DNA of 64,000 bases from Rehmannia glutinosa (taxonomy: Eukaryota; Streptophyta; Magnoliopsida; Lamiales; Orobanchaceae), in assembly GCA_016081115.2 (NCBI GenBank), contig JABTTQ020000184.1, positions 62,035 through 126,034 of the forward strand. Reading direction: 5' to 3'. Both the position numbers and the translations under genes were made by a program. Every line of letters begins with the position of its first letter. Position 1 is the first letter of the stretch. The notes beneath the pieces were generated by a model. That model was given only the letters and a program-made list of their open reading frames with translations, was not told the origin of the DNA and made no database searches. This document shows positions 58,848 through 64,000 of the stretch, in pieces.

Positions 58848-59705
58848 TTTGAAACTCCATTAATGGAGTTTTAAGTTTCATATTTGAAACATTTTTACTC
58901 TTGAAACTTTGATTTTGCCACGAATATGAAAGAAAAGAAGAAGAAAACATGAAGGAAAAAGAAGAAGAAGAAAACACAGGAAAAATGAGAAAATGAAGGG
59001 AAGAAAAACAGAAGAAAAAAGAAGAAAACGAAAAAGATCATTGGAAACCACCACTGAAAAATATTGCATGTTGAACTTAAAAGTATTACATATTAAATTT
59101 AAAAGTATTACAATTTTAAGTGAATAACATTACTCACTTAAGTGAAAAAATATAATATGTTGAACTAAAAAGAATTAAAGTTTTAAGTGAAGAAGTATTA
59201 TACGTTGAACTGAAAAATATTATAGTTTTAAGTGAATAGTATTACATGTTGAACTGAAAAGTATTATAATTATAAGATAAAAGTATTACACATTTAACTG
59301 AAAAAGTATTACACATTGAAATGAAAAGAATTAATGTCTTTAAGTGAAAAATATTATATGTTGAACTGATGAATATTACATGTTAAACTAAAAAGTATTA
59401 CAATTTTAAGTGAAAAGATTATACATAGTGAAAAAACATTACTAGTTGATTAGATAAGTATTACACATTGAACTAAAATGTATTACTTATTTGCCAAAAA
59501 AGTATACAGATTTTTGAGAGTGCGGTGTATGATGGCGTGCAGCGACAATGGCTGTTTTATTCTATTTTTTCTTCCCTTAATCCCTTTTTCTTGTTTTCTT
59601 TTCATTTTCTTCCTCATATCCTTTGTTTTCATGGCTTATTTGAAAGCTTTATATGGGAGAAAAAGTTTCAGTTCTGAAACTTAGAAACCTCCACTAATGG
59701 AGTAT
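58848..59705. mobile_element. Foldback element with a minisatellite core
   Basis: Each end has an actccattaatggagt-type palindrome (58853 and 59693). Inverted arms of about 230 bases follow: purine-rich gaagaaaa on the left, pyrimidine-rich ttttcttc on the right, with aagtttca and gaaacttt blocks in both. The core, 59060-59490, is an imperfect minisatellite of roughly 22-30 bp units (aagtattacatgttgaactg and variants). No coding capacity. Confidence 0.55.
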
Positions 59706-61521
59706 TTTGGTGTCCGTCTTCCCAAAAGTCCCAAAACTACTTCCACAGGACACACAGACCCTCTTGAATGTTGATTTCACAAGTTTGTCTTCTGTTCCTT
59801 TCTTTTCTATCTCTTGCATGTTTTCAATATAAGGAAACGATGGATACGAAGGAGTAGTGGGGGGAGAGAGGAAGGAGGAGGAGAGAGACAGCAAGCAATT
59901 TTTTTTGTTGCATTGGGTATGGACCGGGTTTAGGGTATTGGGATCCGTCTTACGGATTACAGTCTCACAGGAGACATTCTCATGAATCTAAATTCATGAG
60001 ACGGATCCTAAACACGTAAAAATATGGATTCTTTTCATGAGTATGAGTTTGGGTCGAAATTCTATTTTAATAGAATCCGTCTCATTGATTACATACGAGA
60101 CCGTCTCACACAAGTCTTTTGTTTTTTATATTGTTTTGGACTCTAAATGTGTTTTTCGCTCTTTTTACAACTCTAAATTGTTGGAGTTCTAAATTACATT
60201 CAAGATTATAGATATCTAAGAAATTACCTAAGTGGATTACAATTTAATGTTATGGCTGATAGTCCCCAGATGAACAGAGTGTATTGTCCCCATGAAATAC
60301 GCCATTATAGTCATTACTAAGATCTAATTAGTTGGTAATGATTGTCAACCAATAATTGATAAAGGACTTTTGTTAGAGAAGACAAATGAAACATCGAATC
60401 ATGTACAGGTTCGGATTGCTTTTATGATTAGGCACTATCCAGGCCTGCTTTCTACATAACATGATAAGGTGACTTCTGTTAATATTTATGTTGTACTAAT
60501 CATTCTCAATTCCGCAAGAAAAGAAATACTGGAATTTGCTTATTGATTCTTATCAGAACAGACCTTACTGAAATTCAGTGTTCTAATGGTGGGAAAACCA
60601 GAAAAAGGAAAAATGAAAAGGAAATGTCAAAGCATGATGAATTTGAAGAACAGGCTGATGCCTAATAAAGGTGCATGGATATGGTGCTTTAATGCCATCA
60701 GCCCTTTTGGAATGTGTTGTTTCTCTCTTTAATTTGAAAATACACAAAAGGGGTATTGCTTTTTTCTCTTTTCAGACTTTTGGAATGCTGGTTTCATGTT
60801 GTTGCTCCTATTTGGGTACTATTCATTTATCACTCGATTTTTTTTTATTATAAAAGTTTACTGTGACATTCCTTAAATCAGACAAAGTTGTATATGTTCA
60901 ACAATTTTATAAAAAAAACATGGGAGTAATCTAGGTTTAGAAAATGTGAAGCACTTTGTGGAGCAGGTAAAAGGTCTTTCAAGTGATGGGTCCAAATCAA
61001 CTCCTGTAAAGAGCTGACATTATGTTTTGTACCATTAGAATCCAATGTTTAGAGATCAGAGGAAAACAGCTAACATTGTTTGCATCCTTGCATGCTGAGA
61101 TTCTCATCATAGTCGGACACTGCAGTTCTAAATTTCTAATAGTATCTCCATTAATAGTTAAGATCAATAGTTTGATTCTTACATGGTGTTTTCTTTCCAC
61201 TAATATTATTCATCAATGTTAGCAAAAAATTGTACTTGTCAGTTGTCAAGCGTTTGCTTGCTCTAGTAACAAAATAGAGTCATTGTGTTCAAACATTGGT
61301 TTGTAGGGTAGTCTTCAGAATACCTAAGGCAACACCAGACTAGCAAACATTACCATTAATGTATCTAAATTTGTATTATTGGAGGACGTTACAATTTACT
61401 TTTTGTAAAATAATCAGGTTTTCTAGCTAACCCACATCATTGCGATCACCTTTTCTTCTGTACACCAATTTTTTTTACTTAATTGAATTAGAATTGAAGA
61501 TAATTACGTAGAAGTCATTTT
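59706..61521. other. Intergenic
   Basis: No gene seen. Around 59940-60120 there are gagaccgtctcacac and gggatccgtcttacggatt pieces that look like ends of a degraded MITE of a type common in plant genomes. The rest is AT-rich. Confidence 0.4.
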
Positions 61522-61722
61522 TGATAGAACAAAATGGTTATACATTGCAAAATGAAGAGAGAAAATGTGTTCTTGCAATTTGGGAGAAGCAAGACAACAA
61601 TTACAAATGAGGATGAAACCTCTTAAATAGAGCTAGGGCTACAAGAAAGATAAAAAGACTATACTACCCTTAACAATACAAATAAATCACAATAATAACA
61701 AAATATTAAACTACTCTAACAT
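61522..61722 (-). repeat. 3' LTR of the short-LTR Copia element
   Basis: Plus strand begins tgatagaac and ends ctctaaca (TG...CA on the element strand), directly after the polypurine tract. The 5' partner is beyond the window. Confidence 0.65.
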
Positions 61723-64000
61723 CCCCCCACAAACTCAAGATGCGGTGCAAGTAGCATCGAAAGTTTGCCAACCAAAAACGAAAAACGAGGAAGTGGGTGT
61801 GCTTTAGTGAAGAAGTCGCAATTTGTGATGAGGAAGTAATGAACGGCAAAGTAATAGTTATGTGTTGAAGATGGTGACGAGTAAGATGACAATCAATTTC
61901 AATATGCTTTGTCCTTTCGTGAAACACCGCATTGTGGGTAATTTGGATGGCACTCTTATTATCGCAAATACATAGGAGTGGGATGATGAAGAAAAACGTC
62001 CATATCGCCAAGAAGCCATCGTAACCAAACGATCTTGGTGGTAGTAAGCCATAGCTCGGTACTCGGCTTGTAGAAGAACGAGAGATAACACTTTGCTTCT
62101 TGCTCTTCCACGAGATAAGAGAATCTCCAAGAAAAATGCAAAATCCGGTGGTAGATTTACGATCTACTTAGGATCACGCCCAATCAAAGATCTCGAGAAG
62201 GCACATAACTCCAAAGAGGAAGTAAGAGACGAAAATAAGAGACTTTGAAAGATGGTACCTCTAAGGTAGCGTAAAATACGAAGAGCGGCTCCCAATGAAC
62301 AAAGTGGTAGGAGAAGAATTAACTCGACTAACAATGTGAACAACATAAGCAATATTTGGGCGTGTAATAGTGAGATAAACCAAAGCGCCAACAATGGCAC
62401 GATACAAAGTAGGATCATCCAAAGGTGTGCCATCGAAGAAGAATATCGAACATTAACTTCAATGGGAGAATCAATCGTCCCTAGTGTCGGTTAAAGCGAG
62501 CACGATCAAGAATACCGAGTTGCATACTTGGACTGTGAAAGGAGATAACCTTTAGGTGACCAATCGACTTCAATACCGAGAAAATATCGTAGAGAACCCA
62601 AGTCTTTCATTTCAAAAAGAGAGGACAATTCGATTTTAGCGGTGCAATCCCATCAACATCATTACCCGTAATAATCATATCATCAACATATAAGGAGAGC
62701 ACAATAATACCGATTTGCAATATTCTTGATAAAAAGAGCGAGAATCATGATCACTACGACGAAAACCAAGAGAAAGAATAGAAATCGAGAACTTCTCAAA
62801 CCAAGCACGAGGTGCTTGTTTGAGACCATACAAAGCTTTCTTTAGTTTACGTGACCTCTCCTCGATTATGGATCACACGGGAGGAGGAACCATATAAACC
62901 TCTTCTTGAAGATTTCCATTCAAGAAGGCATTTCGACATCCATTTGGGATATATGCCATCTACGGCGGTATGCAATGGCAATAAGTGTACGAATTGTAGT
63001 CATCTTTGCAACAGAGCAAAAGTTTCCTCATAATCTAAACCATATCTTTGAGAAAAACCTTTAGCAACCAATCGTGCCTTACGCTCAATTGAACCATCGA
63101 TTTAGTTTTGATTTTATACACCCAACGAGAACCAATTGCATTTTTACCTTGTGGTAGAGGTACAAATCCCAAGTTTGAGTTTTTGACAAAGCAGACAATT
63201 CTTCACCATAGCTTGTTGCTAAAGAGGGTCAAGAGTCGCCTCTTTTGAAGAAGTTGGCGGAGAGATTGTGAATAGATGACAAAAATGATGTAAAAGATGG
63301 TGAATAAGAAGAATAGACAAAATCAGGTAATTGAGTAGACTAACGAACACGTGAAGGATAACGGGGAGGGGATCCACGTCGCATGAGGTGCGAGAGATAG
63401 TCGTAGGAGGAGAGGGAACAATAGTATCGGTAGATCGGTACCAAAGATATGCAGAAGTATCATCTATATCACAAGCAAAAGGATCAATATGGAAAAGATC
63501 GATTTAGACACATTGTGAGAGCTAGATGGAATGGAGAAAAGAGGAATATGCTCAAGAAAGAAAACATGACGTGACACATATAATTTTTGTGCAACGGGAT
63601 CATAACAACGATACCCCTTTTGACCATCCCCATAGCCTAAGAAAACACACATGGCGTAAGCGAGATGACAATTTACTACGTTCTATGTGAGGACGAAGAA
63701 CAAAGCATGTAGAACCAAAAACTCGTAAGAAAGAGTAATCGGGAGTGCAACCAAATAATTTCTCAAATGGTGACACACCAAGGTAGTATGGGCGGTTGGG
63801 ATCCTATTGATTGAATAAACAATTGTAAATGACTTCCCCCAGTCGCTAGAACACAAAAAGATAATAAAAAGAGAAAGCAGAGTTTCCATGATATGTCTAT
63901 GTTTTCTTTCAAAGAACACCATTTTGTTCGGGAGTATCGAGACATGAAGTTTGATATATGGTTCCATCTAAAGCAATCATTTCACGAAAATTATTAGAGG
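61723..64000 (-). pseudogene. Copia pol 3' half (integrase end, RT, RNase H), broken
   Basis: The integrase tail and spacer (63464-63652) contain MCVFLGYGDGQKGYRCYDP and KLYVSRHVFF, the usual Copia linker. RT is spread over about 62500-63150 in several frames, with a catalytic LLYVDDMIITG-type stretch near 62690. A DLGSLRYFLGIEV-type stretch lies near 62570-62610. RNase H is at about 61740-62130 (AEYRAMA, CDNKSAIQITHN, HERTKHIEIDCH). Many frame shifts; not functional as written. Confidence 0.75.

Larger units (their letters stand above)
61522..64000 (-). mobile_element. Short-LTR Copia retrotransposon, 5' part outside window
   Basis: The minus strand reads, from the window edge downward, late integrase, RT, RNase H, a polypurine tract (gtgggggga, 61723-61731) and a 201-bp LTR. 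The short LTR and motifs suggest the Ale/Retrofit type, but I hold that loosely. Confidence 0.75.

Noticed and set aside
58666..59069. Minus-strand frames over the microsatellite and purine-rich arm
   Set aside because: They translate simple repeats (CVCV, RERE) and polypyrimidine sequence.
1..64000. tRNA, rRNA or organellar insertions
   Set aside because: No cloverleaf-like or rRNA-like sequence was recognised; tRNA-like matches are only retrotransposon primer-binding sites.

Overview
The window is plant nuclear DNA, most likely from a eudicot. Three host genes are recognisable: an intronless A1 aspartyl protease, a bHLH-MYC type transcription factor of the JAM clade, and an intronless exportin-2 (CAS/CSE1). 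They lie in a large intergenic space packed with plant-type transposable elements: SIRE-type and short-LTR Copia elements, Tat-lineage Ty3 elements, a solo Ty3-type LTR, a MULE with a plant mobile domain tail, and many MITEs. I saw no tRNA, rRNA, CRISPR array or bacterial feature.

Layout. 1-11973: decayed SIRE/Maximus Copia on the minus strand, with 5' LTR, primer-binding site, gag, pol and an env-like third ORF; its 3' LTR lies beyond the left edge. 14335-20705: a solo LTR with 5-bp target duplication (ggatc), split by a Copia element (14970-19173) and by a hAT MITE with perfect 8-bp duplication (19412-20066). 22143-23573: aspartyl protease, with two Mutator-like foldback MITEs upstream (24276-24489 and 25880-26073). 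29513-31255: bHLH gene, with a 5'UTR intron inferred upstream. 32110-34260: a second hAT MITE and an inverted-repeat element holding an array of short palindromes. 35154-39732: a MULE with 9-bp target duplication, whose left terminal inverted repeat is split by a 1.45-kb foldback. 40304-41592: a long-TIR element. 42439-49429: a Tat-lineage Ty3 element with hairpin-forming tandem repeats in its 3' region, inserted into an A-rich repeat found again at 53.1-53.9 kb. 50296-52260: a plus-strand Ty3 5' fragment. 54249-57152: exportin-2. 58848-59705: a foldback element with an internal minisatellite. 61522-64000: the 3' part of a short-LTR Copia element.

The three host genes are not functionally linked; they are ordinary single genes in a repeat-rich region. 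The exportin and bHLH reading frames are both interrupted, but nearly every interruption is one base missing from a short homopolymer while the protein stays conserved on both sides. I therefore read these mainly as sequence errors in the assembly rather than gene death, and annotate both as genes. Transposon frames are also heavily interrupted; there, real decay and such errors cannot be separated.

I found no clear new biological system. The less ordinary items are the MULE with a plant mobile domain remnant, the palindrome array at 33.7-34.0 kb, the hairpin repeat array in the Tat element, and the well-resolved nested insertions.
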